Assembly: GCF_030268885.1 (NCBI RefSeq)
Contig: NZ_BSSA01000002.1
Span: forward strand, 310,001 to 374,000
From: Kitasatospora phosalacinea
GTDB taxonomy: Bacteria > Actinomycetota > Actinomycetes > Streptomycetales > Streptomycetaceae
Direction of reading: 5' to 3'
DNA: 64,000 nucleotides
Shown: piece after piece, positions 18,634 to 28,474 of the stretch
Layout: every line of letters begins with the position of its first letter
Numbering within the stretch: the first letter of the stretch is position 1
Position numbers and translations under genes: made by a program
The notes under the pieces: generated by a model
Told to the model about the DNA's origin: nothing
Databases searched by the model: none
What the model saw: only the letters and a program-made list of their open reading frames with translations

Positions 18634-19455
18634 CTAGCGGCGCGGCTCCCAGCGGAACCAGCGGCGGGCGCCCCAGGCCGCCGCGCCCGCCCAGGCCGCG
18701 GCCAGCAGCAGCGGCAGGGCGGCCTGCCGCCACGTCCCGGCGAAGCCCCCGGACGGGCCGGTGCCGTCGGTGCCGAGCCAGCCGATGTGCAGGAGCTGGA
18801 GCGCGGGGGTGGTCGGGAGCAGGCGGCAGAGGTCCGCCACGGTGTCCGGCAGGGACTCCAGCGGGATCATCAGGCCGGAGCCGAACTGGGCGGCCAGCAT
18901 CAGCGGCAGGGTGGTGATGCCGGCCGTCTCGACCGTCCTGGTGACCGCGCTGGACAGGGCGGCCAGCGCGGTCAGCAGCAGCGCGGACAGTGCCAGCCCG
19001 GCCAGCACCAGCAGCGGGTTCGCGGGCGCCCGCAGGCCGAGCAGGGCCAGGCCGCCGACGCCCAGCAGCAGGCACTGGAGCAGCGCCAGGGCGATCGAGG
19101 GGACGGCGGTGCCGAGCAGGACCTCGCCGTCCGCGGCCTCGCCGGTGCGCAGCCGCTTCAGCACCAGCTCGTTGCGGCGGGCGGTGTAGGCGGTGGTCAG
19201 GTTGGTGTAGACGACGACCAGCAGGACGATGCCCATCGAGCTGGTGACCAGGTTGCCGTTCACGTCCAGGCCCGGGGTCCGCTCGGCGGCGGCCCGCAGG
19301 ATCGAGCGGAGCGAGCCGACCAGGACGAACGGCAGCACCAGGGCCACGAACACCGCGGTGCGGTTGCGGCGCAGCAGGACGGTCTCGGCCCGGCCGAGGG
19401 CCAGCAGCCGGGAGAGCGGGGTCGTGGCGGGGGCGGGGGCGGTGGCGGCGGTCAT
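18634..19455 (-). CDS. ABC-2 type transporter permease
   Basis: 273 residues from ATG 19455, which overlaps the ATPase stop by 4 nt. Six predicted membrane helices are present. A large extracellular loop after the first helix (about 50-70) and the cytoplasmic segment TARRNELVLKRLRTGEAADG, with the conserved coupling-helix pattern, are typical of ABC-2 (drug or polysaccharide exporter) permeases. Conserved MIPLESLPDTV falls before the last two helices, as in DrrB-like proteins. It partners with the ATPase encoded just upstream; substrate unknown. Because the HK/RR pair follows, I expect induction by substrate. Confidence 0.9.
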   Translation of the reverse strand: MTAATAPAPATTPLSRLLALGRAETVLLRRNRTAVFVALVLPFVLVGSLRSILRAAAERTPGLDVNGNLVTSSMGIVLLVVVYTNLTTAYTARRNELVLKRLRTGEAADGEVLLGTAVPSIALALLQCLLLGVGGLALLGLRAPANPLLVLAGLALSALLLTALAALSSAVTRTVETAGITTLPLMLAAQFGSGLMIPLESLPDTVADLCRLLPTTPALQLLHIGWLGTDGTGPSGGFAGTWRQAALPLLLAAAWAGAAAWGARRWFRWEPRR

Positions 19456-20441
19456 GCGGCACTTCCGAGGCTCTCGGTGCGGACGGGGGCGGCGGCCGGG
19501 TCGGCGGAGGCGGCGACGGCCAGGAAGGCTTCCTCCAGCGAGGCGCTGCGGGCGTCCAGCCGGGCCAGTTCGACCCGGTGGCGGGCGGCCCAGCCGAGCA
19601 GCTCGGTCAGGGTGCCCTGCAGGTCGGGGGTGCGCAGCAGCACCCGGCGGCCGTCCAGCTCGGTGCTGGTGCCGGGCAGCGGGGGCAGCGCCAGGGCGGC
19701 GTGCGCCCCGGTGCGCTCGGGCAGCTCGAAGGCGATCCGGGCGGGGTGCGCGGCCAGCACCTCGGCGACGGTGCCGCCGGTGACCACCCGGCCGTGGTGC
19801 ATGATCGCCAGCCGGTCGGCCAGCTCCTCGGCCTCCTCCAGGTAGTGCGTGGTGAGCACCACCGTCGTCCCGGCCGCCCGCAGCCCGCGGATCAGCCGCC
19901 ACACCGCGGCCCGGGCCTCCGGGTCCAGCCCGGTGGACGGCTCGTCCAGGAACAGCACCTCGGGGCGGCCCAGCAGGGCCATCGCCAGGTCGAGCCGCCG
20001 CCGCTCGCCGCCGGACAGCTGCTTGACCCGCACGGTGCGCCGGGGCAGCAGGCCGACCAGGTCGAGCGCCTCGTCCACGGCCCGGGCGCCGGTGGTCAGG
20101 CCCGCCCAGCAGCGGCCGGTCTCGGCCAGGGTCAGCTCGCCGGGGAAGCCGCCCTCCTGCAGCATGACGCCGATCCGCGGACGCAGCGCGGCCCGTTCCC
20201 GGAGCGGGTCCAGGCCGAGCACCCGGACCTCGCCCGCGCTCGGCGCGGCCAGGCCCTCCAGCACCTCCAGGGTGGAGGTCTTGCCCGCGCCGTTGGTGCC
20301 CAGCAGGGCGAACAGCTCGCCGGGGGCGACGTCGAGGTCCAGGCCGCGGACGGCCTCGAAGCCGCCGGAGCCGGACGGTCCGTAGCGGCGGTGCAGTCCG
20401 CGGGCCGCGACGGCGGGGCGGGGACGGCTGGTGTCGGTCAT
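19452..20441 (-). CDS. ABC transporter ATP-binding protein (drug-export type)
   Basis: 329 residues. Walker A is GTNGAGKT at residues 48-55, the signature motif is LSGGERRRLDLAMALLG, Walker B is EVLFLDEPSTGLDPEARAAV and the H-loop is VVLTTHYLEEAEEL. The C-terminal 100 residues beyond the nucleotide-binding domain are of the DrrA type (DUF4162-like), common in exporters working with a separate ABC-2 permease. First gene of the four-gene operon (ATPase, permease, sensor kinase, response regulator). The start ATG at 20441 gives MTDTSRPRPAV. Confidence 0.93.
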   Translation of the reverse strand: MTDTSRPRPAVAARGLHRRYGPSGSGGFEAVRGLDLDVAPGELFALLGTNGAGKTSTLEVLEGLAAPSAGEVRVLGLDPLRERAALRPRIGVMLQEGGFPGELTLAETGRCWAGLTTGARAVDEALDLVGLLPRRTVRVKQLSGGERRRLDLAMALLGRPEVLFLDEPSTGLDPEARAAVWRLIRGLRAAGTTVVLTTHYLEEAEELADRLAIMHHGRVVTGGTVAEVLAAHPARIAFELPERTGAHAALALPPLPGTSTELDGRRVLLRTPDLQGTLTELLGWAARHRVELARLDARSASLEEAFLAVAASADPAAAPVRTESLGSAA

Positions 20442-20561
20442 GGCTCCAGCCTCCCGGCGGCCGGGGCCCGCCAGTAGTGCGGTCCTTCACCGGGCGCCGG
20501 TGCGGGCGCACGGGTCGGCGGTGACAAATGTCACCGGTGCCCGGGAGGCGGCGCAGGAACG

Positions 20562-20595
20562 CCGAAGGCCCCCCTCGCTGGAGGGGGGCCTTCGG
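20562..20595 (-). terminator. Intrinsic terminator of the tRNA-Gly pair
   Basis: A perfect 15-bp stem (20562-20576 with 20581-20595) with a 4-base loop GCTG. It begins seven bases beyond the 3' end of the first-listed tRNA in the direction of minus-strand transcription. Confidence 0.88.
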
Positions 20596-20602
20596 AACTG
20601 GA

Positions 20603-20674
20603 GCGGACGACGAGATTCGAACTCGCGACCCTCACCTTGGCAAGGTGATGCTCTACCAACTGAGCCACGTCCGC
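20603..20674 (-). tRNA. tRNA-Gly (anticodon GCC)
   Basis: 72 nt on the minus strand, folding into a full cloverleaf: acceptor GCGGACG/CGTCCGC, D arm GCTC...GAGC, anticodon stem TCACC/GGTGA with loop TTGCCAA, and T loop TTCGAAT. The GCC anticodon reads GGC and GGU, the dominant glycine codons in this genome. CCA is not encoded. Its sequence is identical to the second copy 45 bp upstream, and both are probably processed from one transcript. Confidence 0.96.
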
Positions 20675-20719
20675 AGGTTGTTGAATTGTACTGCACCAGT
20701 CTGTTCACGCTGACTGCGA

Positions 20720-20791
20720 GCGGACGACGAGATTCGAACTCGCGACCCTCACCTTGGCAAGGTGATGCTCTACCAACTGAGCCACGTCCGC
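20720..20791 (-). tRNA. tRNA-Gly (anticodon GCC), second copy
   Basis: Identical in all 72 bases to the downstream copy, with the same cloverleaf and TTGCCAA anticodon loop. The intervening 45 bp (20675-20719) is less GC-rich and unrelated, so the duplication covers only the tRNA body plus a few flanking bases. This copy is transcribed first. Confidence 0.96.
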
Positions 20792-20881
20792 ACGGCGCCT
20801 GGGCGCCGGCCGCCCCGCTCGGGTTCCCCCGGTTGCGGCGACGAGAAATACTCTACAACATCGATCGGCCTGCTCGCCCCA

Positions 20882-20933
20882 CCCTTCCCCGGCGGCGTGG
20901 CCGGGGAAGGGCGGCGGGCCCGCAACGGGCCCG
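20882..20933 (-). terminator. Tandem hairpins downstream of lsr2
   Basis: Two stems: a perfect 12-bp stem (20882-20893 with 20100-type right arm at 20900-20911, six-base loop) and a perfect 8-bp stem CGGGCCCG (20915-20922 with 20926-20933, loop CAA). Both lie just past the lsr2 stop and before the tRNA genes. Confidence 0.78.
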
Positions 20934-20942
20934 TGGCGACGG

Positions 20943-21260
20943 TCAGTTCTCCTCGGCGAACGCCTCGTACACGTGCTTCGGGATGCGGCCGCGGGCGGGC
21001 AGCTCGTGCCCGTTCGACTGCGCCCACTTGCGGACCGCGGCCGGGTCCGGGGTGAGGGCGGTGCGGCGGAAGGACTTTCCGCTGCGGCTCTGCCGGCGGC
21101 CGGCGGCGACGAACGGGGCGAGGGCCTCCCGGAGCTTTTCCGCGTTGTCGGCGGACAGGTCGATCTCGTACGACTTCCCGTCCACGCCGAAGTGAACGGT
21201 TTCCGCGGCGGTGCCGCCGTCCAGATCGTCGGAGAGCGTGACGACTACACGCTGAGCCAT
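20943..21260 (-). CDS. lsr2: Lsr2-family nucleoid-associated protein
   Basis: 105 residues from ATG 21260 with GAGG in the leader. Lsr2 proteins bridge DNA and silence AT-rich, often horizontally acquired, genes in actinobacteria. The N-terminal dimerisation domain has MAQRVVVTLSDDLDGGTAAE and the beta-sheet GKSYEIDLSADNAEKLREAL. A basic linker RRQSRSGKSFRR precedes the DNA-binding domain, whose AT-hook-like loop is ARGRIP in NGHELPARGRIPKHVYEAF. Length and domain order match the family. Monocistronic. Given several less GC-rich accessory stretches in this window, it could act on them, but that is inference. Confidence 0.95.
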   Translation of the reverse strand: MAQRVVVTLSDDLDGGTAAETVHFGVDGKSYEIDLSADNAEKLREALAPFVAAGRRQSRSGKSFRRTALTPDPAAVRKWAQSNGHELPARGRIPKHVYEAFAEEN

Positions 21261-21706
21261 GGGTGTCAATCCTCTCGGGCAATTCGGCCGTCGGGGGTCT
21301 CGGATGCCCCGCCGGTCCGTTGGGCCGGGACCGCGGCATCCGCCGGCGGGCAGGGGAGCCCACGCCGAGATGCGGCGCGTTCGGCTGCCGGTCGCCCTAT
21401 TCTGCACCCGATGGACGGTGAAATCGTAGAGTTGGGGATTCCTTTTTTCTGGATATTCACGGGCTTCCCCCCGGTGCCGATACCCGCGGCCATACCCGGG
21501 CCCATACCCCCCTTGATAGCCGCCCGTTGCAGACGGGATTAAAGCGGCGAAATCGGGTGCCCGGGAGGGGAGTCGAGGGCTCCGGACCCTTGGGGCGTAA
21601 GGGGTGTGGGTCTACGCGCGTTACCGCCGGTGGCCCGCAAGAAGGCCCCGGGGCCCAGGTAGTCTGGAGTTCCCCCGCCTTCACGCAATCACCACCGGGA
21701 GTGCCA
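21261..21706. other. Intergenic region between lsr2 and purS
   Basis: 446 bp shared by two divergent genes. It contains a relatively AT-rich patch (21420-21460, with CCTTTTTTCTGGATATTCA), three consecutive 12-nt units containing ATACCC at 21480, 21492 and 21504, and a TAGTCT -10-like box at 21659-21664, 37 bases before the purS ribosome-binding site GGGAG. A 43-codon open frame (21411-21542) is discussed separately and not accepted. Confidence 0.5.
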
Positions 21707-21961
21707 GTGGCACGCGTCGTAGTCGACGTCATGCTCAAGCCGGAGATCCTCGACCCCCAGGGCCAGGCGGTGCAGCGTGCACTGCCGCGTCTCGGGTTCG
21801 CCGGGATCGCCGACGTCCGCCAGGGCAAGCGTTTCGAGCTGGAGCTGGAGGGGCCGGTCGACGACGCCGCGCTCGCCCGCATCCGCGAGGCCGCCGAGAC
21901 CTTCCTCGCCAACACCGTGATCGAGGACTTCACCGTCCGCGTCGAGGAGGAGGGCAAGTGA
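21707..21961 (+). CDS. purS: Phosphoribosylformylglycinamidine synthase subunit PurS
   Basis: 84 residues from GTG 21707, five bases after GGGAG; an in-frame GTG at 21701 overlaps that site and is unlikely. PurS is the small dimeric subunit that joins PurQ and PurL in the FGAM synthase complex of step 4 of purine synthesis. The family pattern is clear: [20 protein letters not shown], then [19 protein letters not shown] and the C-terminal [13 protein letters not shown]. Its TGA overlaps the purQ GTG by four bases. Confidence 0.96.
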   Translation: MARVVVDVMLKPEILDPQGQAVQRALPRLGFAGIADVRQGKRFELELEGPVDDAALARIREAAETFLANTVIEDFTVRVEEEGK

Positions 21962-22634
21962 CCACCCGCATCGGCGTCGTCACTTTCCCGGGTTCCCTCG
22001 ACGACCGCGACGCCCAGCGCGCGGTCCGGCTGGCCGGCGCCGAGCCGGTCGCCCTCTGGCACCGTGACAAGGATCTCCACCAGGTCGACGCCGTCGTCCT
22101 GCCCGGCGGATTCTCCTACGGCGACTATCTGCGCTGCGGTGCCATCTCCCGCTTCTCCCCGGTGATGGACACCGTCATCGAGCAGGCGAAGCTCGGAATG
22201 CCGGTCCTCGGTATCTGCAACGGCTTCCAGGTGCTGTGCGAATCGCACCTGCTGCCCGGGGCGCTCACCCGGAACGACTCGCTGCACTTCATCTGCCGCG
22301 ACCAGAAGCTCCGCATCGAGAACGCCGGCACCGCCTGGACCCGGGATTACTCGGCCGGCCAGGAAATCGTCGTTCCGCTGAAGAACGGCGAGGGCCGGTT
22401 CGTCGCCGACGAGCGCGTCCTCGACGAACTGGAAGCGGAGGGCCGCGTCGTGGCCCGCTACCTCGATGTGAACCCGAACGGTTCGTACCGCGACATCGCC
22501 GGCATCACCAACGCGGCCGGCAATGTCGTCGGCCTGATGCCGCACCCGGAGCACGCCGTGGAGCCGCTCACCGGTCCGACCACCGAGGGCCTGGGCTTCT
22601 TCACTTCCGTCCTGAAGCAGCTGGTGAACGCCTG

Positions 22635-22635
<1 letters not shown>
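21958..22635 (+). CDS. purQ: Phosphoribosylformylglycinamidine synthase subunit PurQ
   Basis: 225 residues. Class I glutamine amidotransferase subunit that supplies ammonia to PurL. The nucleophile is Cys87 in [13 protein letters not shown], and the His/Glu pair is in [13 protein letters not shown] near the C-terminus. The N-terminus [20 protein letters not shown] is typical of PurQ. Start GTG 21958 is inside the GTGA overlap with purS; the stop shares one base with the purL ATG (TGATG). The three subunits are therefore translationally coupled. Confidence 0.97.
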
Positions 22636-24890
<2,255 letters not shown>

Positions 24891-24902
24891 CGTCCCGTCA
24901 AC

Positions 24903-24948
24903 CCGGCGGGCGGTCGGACCGGATCTATTCGGCCCGGCCGCCCGTCGG
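24903..24948 (+). terminator. Probable terminator after purL
   Basis: An 11-bp stem with one mismatch (24903-24913 with 24938-24948) and a 24-base loop, starting 13 nt after the purL stop. Its right arm is close to the promoter of the next gene. Confidence 0.5.
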
Positions 24949-24967
24949 CGTTTTGTACGCTGCGGGC

Positions 24968-25780
24968 ATGCCCACCGTGAAGCCCCGAACCTACGACCCG
25001 GTGAAGGTGCGCGCCGCACTCACCGGGCAGCTCGACGCGATCGCCGCAGCCGTCCGAGCCCTGGACGACGCCCAACTGGCCCTGCCCACCCGGCTGGGGG
25101 AGTGGCGGGTGCGCGAACTCGTCGCCCACCTCGGCATGGTGGCGAGCTGGGTGCCGCTGCACCTGCACGACCCGCTGCCGCCGCAGGCCCCGATCACCCC
25201 GCTGTACTGGGCCTCGCGGACCCGCACCGCGGCCGCCGCCATCAACTCCACCGCGGTCGAGCTGGTGGCCGAGCAGTTCGCCGGGGACGCCGCCCAGGTG
25301 TCCGGTGAACTCGACCGGCAGATCGGCGAGTTGTGGAAGGCGCTGGACAGCGACGCGGGCCGCGAGCCCGGCCGGGTCATCCCGATGCGGTTCGGCCCGA
25401 TGCCGCTGGCGGACTTCCTGGTCACCCGGCTGGTCGAGACGGTGGTGCACGCCGACGACCTGGCCGCCGCGCTCGGTCTCGACGCCTTCCCGCACGACAG
25501 GTTCGCGCTGGCCTCCACCGCCCGGCTGCTCGCCGACGCCTTCGCCGTCCAAGTGCCGGGCGGCGCGGTCGAGTTGCGCGTCCCGCCGTACGCGGTGGTG
25601 CAGGCCGTCGAAGGCCCCCGGCACACCCGGGGCACCCCGCCGAACGTGGTGGAGACCGACCCGCTGACCTGGATCCGGCTGGCCACCGGCCGCCTCGCCT
25701 GGGCCGACGCCCTGGACACCGCGCTCACCGCCAGCGGCGAGCGCAGCGACCTGTCCGGGTACCTGCCGGTGCTGGGCTGA
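24968..25780 (+). CDS. Maleylpyruvate isomerase N-terminal domain (DinB-fold) protein
   Basis: 270 residues. The N-terminal four-helix bundle has the typical pattern LALPTRLGEWRVRELVAHLG, in which His is an expected metal ligand, and a second LVETVVHADDLAAALG block with further His/Asp. The C-terminal part resembles the SCP-2-like extension of actinobacterial MPI-type proteins (LTWIRLATGRLAWADAL). Such proteins are proposed mycothiol-dependent transferases; no substrate can be assigned. A TACGCT -10 box ends only six bases before the ATG, so the mRNA is probably leaderless. Convergent with the DUF3152 gene. Confidence 0.8.
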   Translation: MPTVKPRTYDPVKVRAALTGQLDAIAAAVRALDDAQLALPTRLGEWRVRELVAHLGMVASWVPLHLHDPLPPQAPITPLYWASRTRTAAAAINSTAVELVAEQFAGDAAQVSGELDRQIGELWKALDSDAGREPGRVIPMRFGPMPLADFLVTRLVETVVHADDLAAALGLDAFPHDRFALASTARLLADAFAVQVPGGAVELRVPPYAVVQAVEGPRHTRGTPPNVVETDPLTWIRLATGRLAWADALDTALTASGERSDLSGYLPVLG

Positions 25781-25806
25781 GGGGGGACGGACCGCGGCGG
25801 GACGCC

Positions 25807-26655
25807 TCAGGGGACGGACGGGCCCCTGAGGTACGTCCCGTTCGCGTCGTAGGGCCAGGCGTTGGCGGTGCAGCCCTTGAGGCCGTAGATCTGCTGCATC
25901 ATCGCGGGCGCGGGCCTGCCGGGCCCCGGGCAGGTCTCGTGGCCGTGGCCGATCCGGTGGCCGACCTCGTGGTTGACGATCAGGGCCCGGTAGTCGTCCA
26001 GGCTGCCGTCGAACTGCGGCGAACCGGTCAGCCAGCGCCTGGAGTTGACCACCACCTGCTTGCCGACGTCGCAGTTCACCTCGCCGCGGGTGTCCAGGCC
26101 GCCGGTCGCGCAGATCGCGTCCGCGGTGTCGGGGGAGGCGATCTTGACGGTGAAGTCGTAGCTGCCGGAGGAGACCAGCTGGAAGCTGTCGCGCCCGTCG
26201 GTGGTCCAGCTGCGCGGGTCGGACAGCACGGCCTGGACGGCGGCCGCGGCGGTGTTCGGGTCGATCCCGGTGCCGTCCTCCACCTCCACCCGGTAGCGGC
26301 GCAGGACGCTGCCGGTGCCGACCCGGCCGCCGGTGGCGGTGGCGGCGGTGAAGCTGCCGTCGCCGTGCTCGACGACCGTCGGCGGGGCGGCGCTGCTCGG
26401 CGGTGCGACGGACGGTTCGACGGACGGCTCGACGGACCGCGGGGCGGCGGACGGCTCGGCGGAAGGCTCGGTCAGCGGCGGAACGGCCCGGGCCTGGGTG
26501 GTCGGGCCCTCGGAGGCCGTCCGCGCGGAGCCCGGGGCCAGGGCGGCGTACCCGCCCGCACCCAGGGCGACGAGCAGCGCGGCGCAGCCCAGGACGACGG
26601 CTCGCTGCCGCCGCCGACGGGCGGCCCGGCGGGACGACCGGTGGGTTGCGCGCAT
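25807..26655 (-). CDS. DUF3152 protein: membrane-anchored metzincin-like protein
   Basis: 282 residues from ATG 26655, with GGGAGG seven bases upstream. An Arg-rich cytoplasmic start (SSRRAARRRRQR) and one membrane helix (about 20-42) are followed by a Ser/Pro/Glu linker with repeats of VEPSVEPS. The extracellular domain from about 105 is DUF3152, ending in the zinc-binding-type motif VNHEVGHRIGHGHETC, that is HExxHxxGxxH plus Cys, which matches metzincin proteases. Two further cysteines (ICATGG and VNCDVG) suggest disulfides. Function of the family is not established; proteolysis at the cell surface is the inference. Confidence 0.85.
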   Translation of the reverse strand: MRATHRSSRRAARRRRQRAVVLGCAALLVALGAGGYAALAPGSARTASEGPTTQARAVPPLTEPSAEPSAAPRSVEPSVEPSVAPPSSAAPPTVVEHGDGSFTAATATGGRVGTGSVLRRYRVEVEDGTGIDPNTAAAAVQAVLSDPRSWTTDGRDSFQLVSSGSYDFTVKIASPDTADAICATGGLDTRGEVNCDVGKQVVVNSRRWLTGSPQFDGSLDDYRALIVNHEVGHRIGHGHETCPGPGRPAPAMMQQIYGLKGCTANAWPYDANGTYLRGPSVP

Positions 26656-26845
26656 CTGGACCTCCCTCGGGGCGGCGGGGCGGCGGCGCGTTAGTTGCGC
26701 ACGGGGCCGCACCGAGAACATACGCGGTATGGACCCGTTCGGTTCCGGGAACCGTCCGATCCGGATGTGGAACGTCGGTCGGAGCGGCCCGGGGGAACCC
26801 CCCGACCTGCGGTTCCGGGCGCGGCCCCCGGTCCCGGGCGGCGGC

Positions 26846-27712
26846 TCAGCCGTTGCGGGCGGTCAAGGCCTCGGCGAGCTCCCGGATGCCGGCCTCGCGC
26901 TCGGCGGCCGTGTCGCCGTAGTCGAAGCTGTGGGTGAACTCGGCCTGCGGGAACGCCTCGGCCATCCACACGCTGCAGTAGTGGCCGGGCATGAAGCACG
27001 CCTGCAGCTCGGTGTAGACCTCCAGGACGTCCTCGGGCTGCGCGCCGCCGTCGGCCAGCCGGTACCAGAGGGCCTCTTCGGGGTGCAGGGCGAGCGAGCC
27101 GTTGGCGGTGAGGATCTGCTCGCCGCCCTGCCCGTCGCGGTACTTGAACGCGGCGTACCCGGGCACGCCGCGGGTGTGCCGGACGTCCTCCAGCACCCGG
27201 GGCCACCAGTTCTCGTCGCTCTCGAAGGCCCGCAGGTCGGTGCCGCGCAGCCGGCCCTCGACCGCGCCGAAGAGCTCGAAGACCTCCTGCGGCTGCTCGG
27301 CGGCGGCCAGCCGGCGCAGCGTGTCGTCGAGTTCGGCGAGCGAGTCGAGGAAGGCGGCGAGGCTGGTGTTGACCAGGATCGGGCGTTCCCGGAAGGCGAC
27401 GAAGACGGCCCACACCCGGCCGGACGGGTCGACGCACAGCTCGGCGCCGCGGTCGGTGCCCAGCCGGGCCCAGCGGTCCTCGCCGCCGGTCGGCGCGGGG
27501 AGCTCCTGCTGCTCGGCGAAGGCGGCCAGCGCCAGGGCGTCGTCCGCCGCGGTGGCGAAGTACGGACCGACCTGGACGGGGAGGCCGCAGTCCGCGAGCA
27601 GTCCGGCGGCCTCGGCGGGGAGGTCGGCCGTCGCGAGGTCCGCCGCCGGGACGCGGCGCAGGCCGCCGGGGCCGAAGCGGTCGAGCAGGCGCCGGGAGAG
27701 TTCTGCGGTCAT
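26846..27712 (-). CDS. SUKH-4 family immunity protein with C-terminal deaminase-fold-like domain
   Basis: 288 residues, last gene of the toxin operon, 58 nt after the other SUKH gene. The first 180 residues follow the SUKH-4 immunity pattern (DLPAEAAGLLADCGLP, VCVDPSGRVWAVF-like core, SLAAFLDSLAELDD). From about 190 a second domain appears (YAAFKYRDGQGGEQILTANG, then YTELQACFMPGHYCSVWMAE), which resembles proteins annotated as nucleic-acid/nucleotide deaminase-fold in Streptomyces. It has a Glu and two Cys but not the tight PCxxC of the toxin, so it may be inactive or act as a decoy. Predicted cytoplasmic. Role as immunity factor is inferred from family and position. Confidence 0.75.
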   Translation of the reverse strand: MTAELSRRLLDRFGPGGLRRVPAADLATADLPAEAAGLLADCGLPVQVGPYFATAADDALALAAFAEQQELPAPTGGEDRWARLGTDRGAELCVDPSGRVWAVFVAFRERPILVNTSLAAFLDSLAELDDTLRRLAAAEQPQEVFELFGAVEGRLRGTDLRAFESDENWWPRVLEDVRHTRGVPGYAAFKYRDGQGGEQILTANGSLALHPEEALWYRLADGGAQPEDVLEVYTELQACFMPGHYCSVWMAEAFPQAEFTHSFDYGDTAAEREAGIRELAEALTARNG

Positions 27713-27770
27713 GCGGAGAGCCTATCGGTGCGGGGGCGGACGGACGGCGGGACGGTGGGGTGCCGGGCGC

Positions 27771-28415
27771 TCAGCGCAGGTGCGGGGGGACCCAGAACTC
27801 GCCGTCGCCCAGCGGCGCGGGCTCCTCGACCGAGAAGTCGGTCCACTCGTCCTCGAAGCCCTGGAGCAGCCGGGCCCAGGTGCCCTCGGGGTCGGCGAAG
27901 GCGGCGGGTTCGATCGCGCGCAGCTCCTCGCGGACGCGGTCGATCTCCGCGCGCGGGTCGAGCCCGTCGTCCTCGCCGTCCTCGGGGCCGTAGAGCGCGG
28001 CCTTCTCCCGCTGCAGGACGTAGAGGAACAGGCCGAGGGTCTCGATCCGGTCGAAGCACGGCGTGATCTCGTCCTCCCCGTTGGGGAAGAACCACAGCCG
28101 GCCGGACTCGCCGTCCAGCGCCAGCACGTCGTCCGCGACCTCGCCGACCACCGTCCAGTCCGGGGCGCCCTCCGGCAGGTCGACCATGTCGTCCAGGTAC
28201 GGGTTGACCTCGCCGACGGTCTTCAGCGGCTCGCCCGCCTTCCACACCGGCGGCAGGAAGAGCCAGTTGTAGACGGCCGGGAGCCCGACGGTGGTGAGGT
28301 AGGCCCGGCTCGGGGCGTGGGTGAGGGAAGCCGGGAGGCTCGCCTCCGGGAACCGGAGCACCTCGTCCTCGGCGAACACCGACCTGAGCAGCTCGTACGT
28401 CACCTGCGGTGCCAT
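27771..28415 (-). CDS. SUKH-4 family immunity protein
   Basis: 214 residues from ATG 28415, in the MAPQVTYELLRSVF start; an upstream in-frame ATG at 28583 overlaps the toxin end and has unlikely composition. SUKH proteins bind and neutralise nuclease and deaminase toxins. Matching blocks are FPEASLPASLTHAPSRAYL, the WxxF-type core GRLWFFPNGEDEITPCFDRI and LGLFLYVLQREK. The gene lies 59 nt downstream of the deaminase toxin and is cotranscribed with it, the normal toxin-immunity order. It is the more likely cognate immunity protein because it is closest to the toxin gene. Confidence 0.82.
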   Translation of the reverse strand: MAPQVTYELLRSVFAEDEVLRFPEASLPASLTHAPSRAYLTTVGLPAVYNWLFLPPVWKAGEPLKTVGEVNPYLDDMVDLPEGAPDWTVVGEVADDVLALDGESGRLWFFPNGEDEITPCFDRIETLGLFLYVLQREKAALYGPEDGEDDGLDPRAEIDRVREELRAIEPAAFADPEGTWARLLQGFEDEWTDFSVEEPAPLGDGEFWVPPHLR

Positions 28416-28474
28416 CTGGATGCAGCCTCTCGAATCTCCGTCGGCCGGGTCCGGCCCTTCCCCGTTTCCCGAGC

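Noticed and set aside
16736..19462. Single 908-codon minus-strand frame spanning response regulator, kinase and permease
   Set aside because: Only its last 204 codons are real (response regulator); the rest is out of frame with the kinase and permease genes.
21411..21542. 43-codon open frame (Pro/Ile-rich, hydrophobic) between lsr2 and purS
   Set aside because: No ribosome-binding site, several rare ATA codons, and its repetitive part is explained by the 12-nt ATACCC units.
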